A DNA stretch of 39,209 nucleotides, from positions 1 through 39,209 of the forward strand of contig CACGSX010000008.1 in the NCBI GenBank assembly GCA_902575835.1. Reading direction: 5' to 3'. The notes beneath the pieces were generated by a model. It was not told where the DNA came from. It did no database searches and saw nothing but the letters and a program-made list of their open reading frames with translations. The stretch is from an uncultured Pelagibacteraceae bacterium (GTDB taxonomy: Bacteria > Pseudomonadota > Alphaproteobacteria > Pelagibacterales > Pelagibacteraceae). A program made the position numbers and the translations under genes. The first letter of the stretch is position 1, and each line of letters opens with the position of its first letter. Below, in pieces: positions 17,018 through 25,304 of this stretch.

Positions 17018-17527
17018 ATGAATATTTTTTTTGCAATACTAATAATCTTTATAATTCTTTATATTTTACTTAATTGGTTTGCCAAAACCTCAACAAAAAA
17101 AATATCAAAATTTGTAAGAACATTTATTATAATTTCTTCAATATTGTTAGCGGTAATAATGGCATATGCAGGAAGATATATATTTTCCTTACCATTTATG
17201 TTGGCTATTTTGCCTTTAATTAAAACGAAAGCAGGTATTTCTTTATTTCAGCTATTTAGATTATGGGGACTTTTTAGAGTTTTAAAAAATTCTGGCAGAT
17301 TTAATTTTAATCAATTTAATCAAAATATATCATCTCAGAATATGAGTTTAGATGAAGCATATAGAATTTTAAATTTAGATCCCAAAAAAAAATATACAAA
17401 AGATGAAGTGATGAATTCTTATAAAAAAATTATGAAAAAAATTCATCCAGATAGAAGTCCAGAATTAAATAATATTGCTACTTTAGTGAACCAAGCCAAA
17501 GACACAGTCTTAAAATCTGTGATTTAA
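17018..17527 (+). CDS. Membrane-anchored J-domain protein (Tim14/DnaJ-like)
   Basis: The 169-residue protein has two N-terminal membrane segments (about residues 2-20 and 33-62), a basic linker and a C-terminal J domain. The J domain has SLDEAYRILNLDP, then YKKIMKKIHPDRSPE with the HPD tripeptide at about residues 143-145, and ends shortly after a helix IV-like NQAKDTVL. Such TM-plus-J proteins recruit DnaK to the inner membrane, as Tim14/Pam18 does in mitochondria. It diverges from ptrB by 17 bases and overlaps the convergent glycosyltransferase by 4 bases. Partner and client are not known. Confidence 0.85.
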   Translation: MNIFFAILIIFIILYILLNWFAKTSTKKISKFVRTFIIISSILLAVIMAYAGRYIFSLPFMLAILPLIKTKAGISLFQLFRLWGLFRVLKNSGRFNFNQFNQNISSQNMSLDEAYRILNLDPKKKYTKDEVMNSYKKIMKKIHPDRSPELNNIATLVNQAKDTVLKSVI

Positions 17528-18459
17528 GTATAACTAAGTATTGATTTGTACACTTGTTCGACCTTAATTAAATTTGGATCAATTTCACTTCCATGTGTAA
17601 TATTATTAACATCATATCCTTCAGGAATAATTCTAATATGATTAGGAGTATAATCCGTATATGCTTTTGGTGAGTCCAATAAAATCACAAGGCTTGGTTT
17701 GCCAGATTGTGATGAAATATGTGAACCAAATGAATCATTCCCCACATACATATCAGCAGAAGCTATAAAAGGTATTACTTCTGAGATATTTTTGTTACTA
17801 AGATCTGTAATATTATCTCCTTCAACCTTATCCATTATTTCTTGAGCAATTAATTTTTCATTAGGACCACACAAAATAAAAAAATTAAATTTATTTAGTT
17901 TATTTAACTCATTTATTAGATTTGAGTAATTATCAGTGCCCCATTTTGTTGTTGGACCTGAAGATCCAGCTCCTATCACAATGTTAAATTTTGATTTATC
18001 AAAATAAGTTGAGACACTTTTAAGTTTATTTTCATTTATGTGAATTTTTGTGTATGTTTGACATTTGTCTATGTTTAATACACTCGCAGTAAACTTTTGT
18101 GCTGCGTTGATTAAATGAAGATTTTTCTTTTTAAATAAAGGATAGTGATAAATATCTTTTATTCCAGCTAACTTACAAGCGATGAATATTCTAGGACTTG
18201 GATAATAAATAAATATTTTATCAAAATTGTATTTTTTTAATTCTGATGAAAAACTCAATATATTTTTAAATTTATTATATTTTTTATCTATTACTATGAC
18301 TTCTTTAATTTTAGGATCATCCTCTAATGCATCCGACAAATTATTGCATAATGTAAAAACTGTTAGAGGTCCAAACTTTTCAGATAACTGATGCACATAA
18401 CTTAGATGTAACAAATTTGCTCCAAGACCTATATAGCTAAGATAAACACAAATTTTCAT
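17524..18459 (-). CDS. GT9-like glycosyltransferase (heptosyltransferase family)
   Basis: The 311-residue protein resembles family 9 glycosyltransferases of the ADP-heptose:LPS type. The N-terminal domain begins VYLSYIGLGANLLHLSYVHQL, and the C-terminal domain has FNIVIGAGSSGPTTKWGTDNY, FILCGPNE and FIASADMYVGNDSFGSHIS, which form the nucleotide-sugar site. It probably adds a sugar to lipopolysaccharide or another surface glycan at the inner membrane. It stands alone without LPS neighbours and diverges from the aldolase gene by 73 bases. It is somewhat short for the family. Donor sugar unknown. Confidence 0.75.
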   Translation of the reverse strand: MKICVYLSYIGLGANLLHLSYVHQLSEKFGPLTVFTLCNNLSDALEDDPKIKEVIVIDKKYNKFKNILSFSSELKKYNFDKIFIYYPSPRIFIACKLAGIKDIYHYPLFKKKNLHLINAAQKFTASVLNIDKCQTYTKIHINENKLKSVSTYFDKSKFNIVIGAGSSGPTTKWGTDNYSNLINELNKLNKFNFFILCGPNEKLIAQEIMDKVEGDNITDLSNKNISEVIPFIASADMYVGNDSFGSHISSQSGKPSLVILLDSPKAYTDYTPNHIRIIPEGYDVNNITHGSEIDPNLIKVEQVYKSILSYT

Positions 18460-18532
18460 AAGTATTTAGAATATATTTTTTTATTATTTTTTTCTTAAAT
18501 CTATTCTATAATTATAGTCATATAATTAAGTT

Positions 18533-19411
18533 ATGATTAATGGAATATATGCAGCTACATTGTCAGTATTAGATAAAAATCTGGCGTTAAATAGTGAAAA
18601 AACGATTAAATATGCAGAAAATCTAATCGACAAAGGTTGTCATGGAGTAGTTTTTTTTGGAAGTACTGGACAATCACAACTCATATCTCTTTCGGAAAAA
18701 ATTCAATTAATCAATTTATTACCAAAAAGTAATTATAGGGATAAATTTATTATTGGAACCGGTCTTAATTCGCTAGTTGATAATATTAACTTGATAAAAA
18801 TAGCCAAATCAAATGGGTTTAATAAATTTTTAATTATGCCCCCTGCCTATTATAAGTATAGCGATCACGATGTCATTAATTTTTACTCAAGAATAATAGA
18901 TGAAATTAATGAATGTAAAATAATTTTATATAATTTCGAAAAACTCTCAGGATATAAATTTAGTATTGATTGTGTTGAAGAGCTAGTAAAAAAATTTCCA
19001 AGTCAAATAGTTGGGGTAAAAGACAGTTCTTACAATTTGTATGAAAATTTGAAAATAGATAATTTTTCAGTAATGCCAGGTTCAGAATCAAAATTATTGA
19101 ATGGACTTCAATTAGGTTGCTCTGGAATAATTACAGCAACAACAAATGTTACTTCAATTTTGGCAAGAGATGTTTACGATAAATTTCAAAATGGATCAGA
19201 TCAATCTTCAAACGAAAAGTTGTGTTTAGTAAGAAGTATTTTCGATAAATTCAATTTAATCTCTGGGTTACATACTTTCATGGCACAAATTGATAAGGAC
19301 TACCAGAATTTAATTCCACCATTGAAGCTATTAAATGAAAACGAAAAAAAAATATTTTTTAACGAACTTCAAAAACTTGATTTTGACTTTAAGCACTTAA
19401 AAGCAGCATAA
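18533..19411 (+). CDS. Dihydrodipicolinate synthase/N-acetylneuraminate lyase family protein
   Basis: The 292-residue protein is a class I aldolase of the DapA/NanA superfamily. FFGSTGQSQLISLSEK matches the substrate-binding GTTGE block with one change (Gln for Glu), a Tyr in the LYNFEKLSG block plays the proton-relay role, and IVGVKDSS contains the Schiff-base Lys163. It condenses or cleaves pyruvate with an aldehyde acceptor. It differs from true DapA (residues around the GTTGE loop) and is not in a lysine operon, so a sugar-acid or pyruvate lyase role is as likely. The next gene starts inside its stop codon (TAATG). Confidence 0.8.
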   Translation: MINGIYAATLSVLDKNLALNSEKTIKYAENLIDKGCHGVVFFGSTGQSQLISLSEKIQLINLLPKSNYRDKFIIGTGLNSLVDNINLIKIAKSNGFNKFLIMPPAYYKYSDHDVINFYSRIIDEINECKIILYNFEKLSGYKFSIDCVEELVKKFPSQIVGVKDSSYNLYENLKIDNFSVMPGSESKLLNGLQLGCSGIITATTNVTSILARDVYDKFQNGSDQSSNEKLCLVRSIFDKFNLISGLHTFMAQIDKDYQNLIPPLKLLNENEKKIFFNELQKLDFDFKHLKAA

Positions 19412-20598
19412 TGAAACTTATAAATTTTTTAAATGATTTATTCAAAGAAGATGGCTTTATATTAATAGATTATAATTCTAACAGATATGTTATAGGAAAG
19501 CCTTTGAAAGAAATTCCTATAGAATTACAATTGTTAGATAAAAGTTTGCATAAAAAATTACTTTTCCATCCTGATTTATATTTTGGTGAAGCATATACCA
19601 ATGGCTCTTTAAGATTAAAAAATGGAACCTTGACGGAATTTCTTGATATAGCTTTTAAAAATATTGGAAGAGCAGATATTAATATTTATGGAAAGACATT
19701 AAATAAAATAAAGGGAACTTTAAAATATTTAACAAGTTTTAATAAAATTGTTAAATCTAAACAAAATGTTGCACACCATTATGATATTTCAGAAAATTTA
19801 TATGATTTGTTTCTTGATAAAAAAAGACAATATTCATGTGCATACTTCAAAAATGAGAATGATACCTTGGAAACTGCTCAAGAAAATAAAATTGATCACA
19901 TAATTAAAAAACTTCATATACAACCTAACCAAAAAGTTTTGGATATTGGATCTGGTTGGGGAACCCTTGCAATTGACATTGCAAAAAAAACAAAAGCTTC
20001 AGTTACCGGAATTACACTCTCAGAAAATCAATTAAAATATAGCCAAGAAAAAGCCAAAGAATTAAATTTAGATAATCAAGTTGAGTTTAAATTAATAGAT
20101 TACAGACAATTGAATGAAAAATTTGATAGGATAGTCAGTGTTGGAATGTTTGAACATGTTGGAAAAAAATTCTATCAAACATATTTTAATAGAGTGTCTC
20201 AAATGTTAAAAAAGGATGGAGTAGCATTGATACACACAATTGGATCAAATCTACCACCTAGAGACCCACAGCCTTGGATAACAAAATATATATTTCCTGG
20301 TGGATATACCCCTAGTTTAAGCGAAATAACGAGGCCAATAGAGGATTCTGGACTGATAGCTACAGATATAGAGATTTTAAGGATGCACTATGCTCACACA
20401 TTAAGAAATTGGAAAGAAAGATTTCTATCAAAAAAAGATCAAGTTTTAGAAATGTTTGATGAAAAATTTTTAAGGATGTGGGAATTTTATCTTACAAGTT
20501 GTGAAATGGCTTTTAAATGGGGAGATCAAGTTGTATTTCAACTTCAGCTAACTAAAGATATAAGATCTGTTCCTAATACTAGAGACTATATTTATTAA
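19411..20598 (+). CDS. Cyclopropane-fatty-acyl-phospholipid synthase family methyltransferase
   Basis: The 395-residue protein fits the Cfa family in length. The N-terminal lipid-binding part (residues 1-130) is followed by HHYDISENLYDLFLD, the family block YSCAYF, the SAM site VLDIGSGWGTLAIDIA (about residues 174-190), and VGMFEHVGKK. It ends with the conserved WKWGDQVVFQLQL-type segment (here FKWGDQVVFQLQLT). It transfers a methylene from SAM to unsaturated phospholipid acyl chains. Translation is coupled to the aldolase gene (one-base overlap), an unusual pairing. The sequence after its stop is disturbed by the ribF fragment. Confidence 0.9.
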   Translation: MKLINFLNDLFKEDGFILIDYNSNRYVIGKPLKEIPIELQLLDKSLHKKLLFHPDLYFGEAYTNGSLRLKNGTLTEFLDIAFKNIGRADINIYGKTLNKIKGTLKYLTSFNKIVKSKQNVAHHYDISENLYDLFLDKKRQYSCAYFKNENDTLETAQENKIDHIIKKLHIQPNQKVLDIGSGWGTLAIDIAKKTKASVTGITLSENQLKYSQEKAKELNLDNQVEFKLIDYRQLNEKFDRIVSVGMFEHVGKKFYQTYFNRVSQMLKKDGVALIHTIGSNLPPRDPQPWITKYIFPGGYTPSLSEITRPIEDSGLIATDIEILRMHYAHTLRNWKERFLSKKDQVLEMFDEKFLRMWEFYLTSCEMAFKWGDQVVFQLQLTKDIRSVPNTRDYIY

Positions 20599-20623
20599 AA
20601 ATTAGCTGATAAAGCTGTATTTC

Positions 20624-20731
20624 TTAAAATCTATAAAAATTTCAAGATTTTAAGAAAGCATCAAAATGCCATGATATTAATTGGTAATTTTGACGGCTTA
20701 CACTTAGGCCATCAAAGATTATTCAAAGAAG
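20624..20731 (+). repeat. 108-base perfect copy of the ribF 5' coding region (copy 1)
   Basis: This stretch is identical base for base to 38451-38558 and in the same orientation. In its ribF frame it encodes residues about 5-40 of the riboflavin kinase/FAD synthetase N-terminus, including the GNFDGLHLGHQRL nucleotide-binding block. The frame then runs into foreign sequence and stops at 20757. It has no ribF start codon upstream; the first in-frame ATG (20665) would give a 28-codon peptide. The other 25 bases between the cfa stop and this block show nothing recognisable. Confidence 0.95.
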
Positions 20732-20732
20732 A

Positions 20733-21773
20733 AAAAAAACAAAAAAAGTTAAATTAAAGACAAGTACTGAAAAGGGTATTATTTCAAGAACGGTCAGACT
20801 TGAAGAAGATTTAAAAAATAAGTTTTCTTTCAAATTTAGTTTTAATTTATTAGCAATTGATAAATTAATACAAAAATTTTTTCAAACTATAGAATTTAGA
20901 TTAATTCGTTTTAAAGAAATAAGAGCTGAGGAAAAAAGACAAATTAAACTAGAGAAAATTGAGCAAGCAGAAAAAGAAAAAATTGAAATTGAAAAACAGA
21001 AGAAAGCAGATGAAGCTGCCTTTCTAAAAGAAAAAGAAATTCAATTAAAACAAGAACAAAAATTAGAAAGAGAAAGAGCAAAAGATATAAAATTATTCTT
21101 AAGAAAAGAACAGGCTATACTAAGAAAAGAGCAGGCGGAGAGACAAAAAAAATTTTTACAAGAATTAAAATTAGAAAAGCAAATAGAAAAGTTTAGAATA
21201 AGAGAGGTAAAAGAACTAGAACAACTTGAAAAATTAGCTTTAAGAGAAAAGAGAGAGGATTATTCAGGATTACAAGAGCGTATCGAAAAACTAAAATTAA
21301 AATATCAACAAATAAGAGATCAGAAAATAAGAGAACGAGTCGAGGCGCTTGGTGTAGAAACACAAGAAGGAGACGATAGAGCAAAATTACTTCAAAGAGA
21401 AAGGGAGTATACTTTAGCTAGGCAAAAAATTGAGTTTGCACTTGAAAGCTTCTACAGAAGTGCGAATAGTTTAGTTTTTCAACTTAACAAAAGATATATA
21501 ACTAAACATATGTCTATCTTGAGATGCATAGACAGAAGATTCGAAACTGGAGAGATATTTATAAAATGGGATGAGACAATTGATGATGAGTGGTTAATAC
21601 TAATTTATATTAAAAATAATTCTCCAGATGAAGGTATAGTAATTGAAGATAAAACAAATGAAGAAAAAAATATTTCACATGAATTTAAACCAAGTGAAAT
21701 TTTTAAAGCCTCAGATTTAATGGTAGATTCATTAACCCAGCTCATTGCAAAAAAAAGATCTAAGAACAATTAA
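20733..21773 (+). pseudogene. Coiled-coil protein gene with its 5' end lost
   Basis: A reading frame stays open from 20694 to TAA at 21771-21773, but from the ribF fragment junction (20731/20732) to 21510 it has no ATG, GTG or TTG. The 346 codons from 20733 have ordinary coding character. About codons 70-220 are rich in Glu, Lys, Gln and Leu (for example KEQAILRKEQAERQKKF), predicting a long coiled coil, and a compact C-terminal domain follows (FETGEIFIKWDETIDDEWLILI). The start appears replaced by the ribF piece. An 87-residue product from ATG 21510 would be only the tail. Family not recognised. It may be intact in the real genome if the junction is an assembly error. Confidence 0.6.
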
Positions 21774-22318
21774 ATTTGTTTGTCTTTGATAATTTTTTCT
21801 ATTAACTTTATATTTTCTCCACTTTTGATTAATGGATAAATAGATTTCGCTTTTCTCAAGTCATCAACTGCTTTTTCATATTCCTTTAAGCTTAAGTATA
21901 TTTGCGCTCGTCCTGATAATGCTCCAAAATGTCTTGGCTCTAGATCTAAAACTTTTTCAATATCATCTAACGATTTCTCATAATCCCCTAATATAAATAG
22001 TAATGTTGCTCTCTTATTCCAACCCTCCGCCCATTTTGGGTCCTCATTAATCACGTCTGTAAATAGTTTTAATGCCATTCTATACTGCTGATGATACATG
22101 GAATAAGTTCCGTTCTCTAATTTGTTCGTCAGATAATCATTGTTTGGGTGTCTTGTCCATTTATTCCAAATTTGATTCTCTAGCTTTTCTGCTTGTTGTA
22201 AATTTTTTGCGTTAAGCAATTCTTTAAACAATATATTTAAATTGTCTGAATACACATTATTTGTACTTACAAATAAAAATATAATTATAAAACTTATATG
22301 TTTTTTAATCACTGACAT
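21770..22318 (-). CDS. Periplasmic TPR-repeat protein
   Basis: The 182-residue protein has a signal peptide (HISFIIIFLFVSTNNVYS) and three TPR units at about residues 72-175: YRMALKLFTDVINEDPKW, WNKRATLLFILGDYEKSLDD and LSGRAQIYLSLKEYEKAVDD. It is therefore an exported helical-repeat scaffold with no catalytic motif. Its ATG lies inside the 3' end of the XRE regulator gene (14-base overlap), so the two are co-translated, and its 3' end overlaps the convergent coiled-coil gene by 4 bases. The operon link to the isocitrate lyase regulator is notable, but its role there is unknown. Confidence 0.82.
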   Translation of the reverse strand: MSVIKKHISFIIIFLFVSTNNVYSDNLNILFKELLNAKNLQQAEKLENQIWNKWTRHPNNDYLTNKLENGTYSMYHQQYRMALKLFTDVINEDPKWAEGWNKRATLLFILGDYEKSLDDIEKVLDLEPRHFGALSGRAQIYLSLKEYEKAVDDLRKAKSIYPLIKSGENIKLIEKIIKDKQI

Positions 22319-23729
22319 ATACAGATACTCCTCTAGAATTAATGTCTACATCAAATTTTTTATGCAATGGTGGAAAAGCTCTTTGAGAACAATCTAGTCT
22401 ATCACAAGTTCTACATGAAACCCCTACAGGTATCTCTGATTTTTTATCATTCAAATCTAAGTTTTCCGTATAAACAAAATCTCTTGCATATTTAGCTTCG
22501 CATCCAAGTCCAATAGATAACATACTTTTTTTTTGTCCATATCTTCCTATACCTTTTTCAACAGTTCTTGCTATACATACATACTTTTCGCCATTAGTCA
22601 TTTTACTTACTGCAGCTTGTATAACACCAGGTCTAGAAAAAGCCGAATATACATTCCATCGAGGACAAGCACCACCATAACGTGGTATTTCTATACCTGA
22701 CAATGAAAATCTTTTTGAAATATTACCAGCTACATCAACTCTCAAAAAATGAAATGGAACCCCAGGTAATTTTGGATCATTCAAACATGTTACTCTATGT
22801 GTGACTTGTTCGAATGAAGTTGCAAAAGTATTTTGCAATAACTCTAAATCATATTTAAGTTTTTTACATTCAGAATGAAATAATTTGTAGGGCATTAAAA
22901 TTGCTGCACCACAATAATTTAATAAAGCAACTTTTGTTAATTTTTTCGATTCTTCATTTGGATAATTAAAAGTATCAAGATAAGAATTTATTCTGTCACT
23001 AGCCCCCTCTTGCACAATTTGAGCTGCAGCATGTAATTTCTTTGTTTCCAAAGACAAATAATCAGACAATAGCAACTTTCTATTTTTTTTATCATAAATT
23101 TTTGAAAAGGGTTTTCCTTCCTCAGGAATTATATCTTGTACTTCAATTTTATATTCTGATTTTAAATAATCACATAAAGCAATATATCTTGTTCTATTAT
23201 TTTGTTTTATTTGCTCAAAGATTTGATTTGCAAATTCTTCTAGTTTTGGAAAAAAATTTTTATTTTCTTGCAAAAAATCTGAAATTACCTCTCCAGGAAA
23301 TGAGTTTTTTCTATTATCTACAATTTTTCCTGAAAGCTTTTCAATTTTGTTAACCAATTCATGATCTTTTTTTTTCAAAATGTCTCCTAATCTTATTAGA
23401 GCTTTACCAATTTTTGGATTACTATTTGCAAGATCTTTAACTTCTGGACCAACTATATCCAAATCTTCAAAAAGTTGATCATCAAGCAATTCTGAAATTG
23501 TGTTGACCATATTGATATCTGATTTATTTGTTAGATCGCTAATGTTGATGCTTAACTCCTCACAAATTTTTAAAAGTAGTTCCCCGTCAATTTTTCTTTT
23601 ACCTCCCTCGATTAAAGCTAAATAACTTGGTGAAATGTTAAGTTGCGAGGCTAGTTTATTTGCCTGCATACCTAGCTGTCTTCTAAAAGCTTTTATTTTT
23701 GGACCAATGTTTAATTCTACTTGACTCAT
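22305..23729 (-). CDS. XRE/DUF2083 family regulator of acyl-CoA/glyoxylate metabolism (RamB/PrpR-like)
   Basis: The 474-residue protein has an N-terminal XRE helix-turn-helix (about residues 9-64: AFRRQLGMQANKLASQL, PSYLALIEGGKR), an IrrE-like middle without an HExxH motif (around LSLETKKLHAAAQIVQEGAS), and a DUF2083 C-terminal domain. Four cysteines sit at the end: Cys410 (GLGCE), Cys439, Cys442 and Cys447 (SCRTCDRLDC). This is the layout of RamB and PrpR, which control acetate and propionate genes. It diverges from aceA with TTTGTAAA repeats between, so it probably regulates both itself and isocitrate lyase. Activator or repressor is not decided by sequence. Confidence 0.88.
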   Translation of the reverse strand: MSQVELNIGPKIKAFRRQLGMQANKLASQLNISPSYLALIEGGKRKIDGELLLKICEELSINISDLTNKSDINMVNTISELLDDQLFEDLDIVGPEVKDLANSNPKIGKALIRLGDILKKKDHELVNKIEKLSGKIVDNRKNSFPGEVISDFLQENKNFFPKLEEFANQIFEQIKQNNRTRYIALCDYLKSEYKIEVQDIIPEEGKPFSKIYDKKNRKLLLSDYLSLETKKLHAAAQIVQEGASDRINSYLDTFNYPNEESKKLTKVALLNYCGAAILMPYKLFHSECKKLKYDLELLQNTFATSFEQVTHRVTCLNDPKLPGVPFHFLRVDVAGNISKRFSLSGIEIPRYGGACPRWNVYSAFSRPGVIQAAVSKMTNGEKYVCIARTVEKGIGRYGQKKSMLSIGLGCEAKYARDFVYTENLDLNDKKSEIPVGVSCRTCDRLDCSQRAFPPLHKKFDVDINSRGVSVYVSD

Positions 23730-23735
23730 TTACTA

Positions 23736-23840
23736 TTTGTAAACTTTGTAAATTATTATTTACAAAAAATTTATTGTATTTACAAGACTTTTAACATTTT
23801 TTGTGGATTTTGTAAATATTGTAAATTATAAAGTTTACAT
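23736..23840. promoter_or_regulatory. Operator array of TTTGTAAA octamers between the regulator and aceA
   Basis: Tandem octamers with a 9-base period lie at 23736-23743 and 23745-23752 (TTTGTAAA C TTTGTAAA). Another pair lies at 23809-23816 and 23818-23825 (TTTGTAAA then ATTGTAAA). Reverse copies are at 23759-23766 (TTTACAAA), 23779-23786 (TTTACAAG) and 23834-23840 (TTTACAT). Known RamB/PrpR sites are TTTGCAAA-like octamers, so these fit the adjacent regulator. Confidence 0.65.
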
Positions 23841-24000
23841 GGACAAAAAAACTATAAAAAACATTGAAACTAGTTCTCAAACTACAAATCACCAAGAGCA
23901 CCAAGAGCATAGAAGCAGAGGGGTTTATTTAAGAGATGACCACTGCGATTGGGGATCAAGTGGAATGAATGAGTTTACAGAAGAATATAACGAAAAGTAA
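23839..24000 (+). CDS. Small unidentified 53-residue protein upstream of aceA
   Basis: An ATG at 23839, inside the last operator-like element, opens 53 codons ending 29 bases before the aceA start. The product is hydrophilic: an N-terminal part rich in Lys, Thr and Gln with two HQEH repeats, then a denser C-terminal [23 protein letters not shown] with acidic, aromatic and one Cys residue. A GTG at 23803 would add 12 residues but starts within the operator array. No strong ribosome binding site is visible. It may be a real small protein co-transcribed with isocitrate lyase, or a leader peptide. No family was recognised. Confidence 0.5.
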   Translation: MDKKTIKNIETSSQTTNHQEHQEHRSRGVYLRDDHCDWGSSGMNEFTEEYNEK

Positions 24001-24029
24001 AAAGAATTAGTTTTTTTAAAGGGGGAATA

Positions 24030-25304
24030 ATGTCAGCCGAGAAAATCTCGTACGAGTTGAAAAGATTTGCAGGAATACAAAGGGATTATAAGCCAAATGA
24101 AGTAGAAAGGCTAAGAGGATCTATTAGAATTGAGTATTCAATGTGTAAACAGCAATCTCAAAAACTCTGGAGATTGTTGAATACAGAGCCATATGTAAAC
24201 ACACTTGGTTCTTTATCAGGAAATCAAGCTGTTCAACATGCAAAAGCAGGTTTAAAAGCGATCTATTTAAGTGGTTGGCAAGTTGCAGCAGACGCGAACA
24301 GTGCTGGTGAAATGTATCCTGATCAATCTTTATATCCTTACGACAGTGCACCTAAATTAGTTGAGTCTATGAATAATTCTTTAATTAGAGCTGATCAAAT
24401 TCAGCATATGGAAATAGCAGATGGAGATATGAATAGCAGCGAAAGAACTGATTACATGTTGCCAATTATTGCAGATGGTGAAGCAGGATTTGGTGGGCCG
24501 TTAAATGTATTTGAGCTAACAAAAAAATTTATAAAAGCTGGCGCAGCCGGAGTTCATTTTGAAGACCAACTAGCTAGTGAAAAAAAATGTGGACATATGG
24601 GTGGTAAGGTACTTGTTCCTACTGGAACCATGGTCCGAAATCTAAAAGCAGCAAGATTGGCAGCTGATATTGCCGACGTTCCTCTCATTATTCTTGCAAG
24701 AACAGATGCCAACGCTGCGAAACTAATAACAAACGATTTTGATGAAAATGACAAACCGTTTTTAACAGGAGAAAGATCACCTGAAGGCTTTTATTATGTA
24801 AAAGATGGTATTGATCAAGCAATCTCCAGAGGGTTAGCTTATGCACCTTACGCAGATTTAATATGGTGTGAAACTGCAACACCTAATCTAGAAGAAGCAA
24901 AAAAGTTTGCTGATGCAATACATGCAAAATTTCCTGGAAAGATGTTGGCTTATAATTGCTCTCCATCATTTAATTGGAAGAAACATTTATCTGATGATGA
25001 AATTGCAACATTTCAAACTAAAATTGGAATGATGGGATATAAATTTCAATTTATAACTTTAGCAGGTTTCCATACGCAAAATATTGCTATTTTCGAGCTT
25101 GCAGAAAAGTATAAAAAGGAAGGTATGACTGCTTACTCTAGAATACAACAAAATGAATTTGCTAGAGAAAAAGACGGATATACTAGTGTTAAACATCAAC
25201 GAGAAGTTGGTACTTCTTATTTTGATGCAGTTTCCAATACAATAAGTTCTGGAAAGAGCTCCACAACTGCAATGGAAGGCTCGACAGAATCTGAGCAATT
25301 TTAA
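24030..25304 (+). CDS. aceA: Isocitrate lyase
   Basis: The 424-residue protein is a standard-length bacterial isocitrate lyase. It has [24 protein letters not shown], the metal-binding [10 protein letters not shown], and the catalytic loop KKCGHMGGK with Cys187, followed by ARTDANAA and YNCSPSFNW; the family hallmark KKCGH separates it from methylisocitrate lyase. It splits isocitrate to succinate and glyoxylate in the cytoplasm, the first step of the glyoxylate shunt. The ATG follows a strong ribosome binding site (AAAGGGGGAATA). Control by the divergent XRE/DUF2083 protein is likely from the operators. No malate synthase gene is in the window. Confidence 0.97.
   Translation: MSAEKISYELKRFAGIQRDYKPNEVERLRGSIRIEYSMCKQQSQKLWRLLNTEPYVNTLGSLSGNQAVQHAKAGLKAIYLSGWQVAADANSAGEMYPDQSLYPYDSAPKLVESMNNSLIRADQIQHMEIADGDMNSSERTDYMLPIIADGEAGFGGPLNVFELTKKFIKAGAAGVHFEDQLASEKKCGHMGGKVLVPTGTMVRNLKAARLAADIADVPLIILARTDANAAKLITNDFDENDKPFLTGERSPEGFYYVKDGIDQAISRGLAYAPYADLIWCETATPNLEEAKKFADAIHAKFPGKMLAYNCSPSFNWKKHLSDDEIATFQTKIGMMGYKFQFITLAGFHTQNIAIFELAEKYKKEGMTAYSRIQQNEFAREKDGYTSVKHQREVGTSYFDAVSNTISSGKSSTTAMEGSTESEQF

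Noticed and set aside
23803..23838. GTG start for the small ORF before aceA
   Set aside because: The added codons lie in the octamer array and encode no conserved-looking sequence; the ATG at 23839 is simpler.
23730..24029. Glycine riboswitch before aceA
   Set aside because: Such riboswitches are known near malate synthase in this group, but this gap holds a short ORF and AT-rich octamers, without GC-paired aptamer stems.
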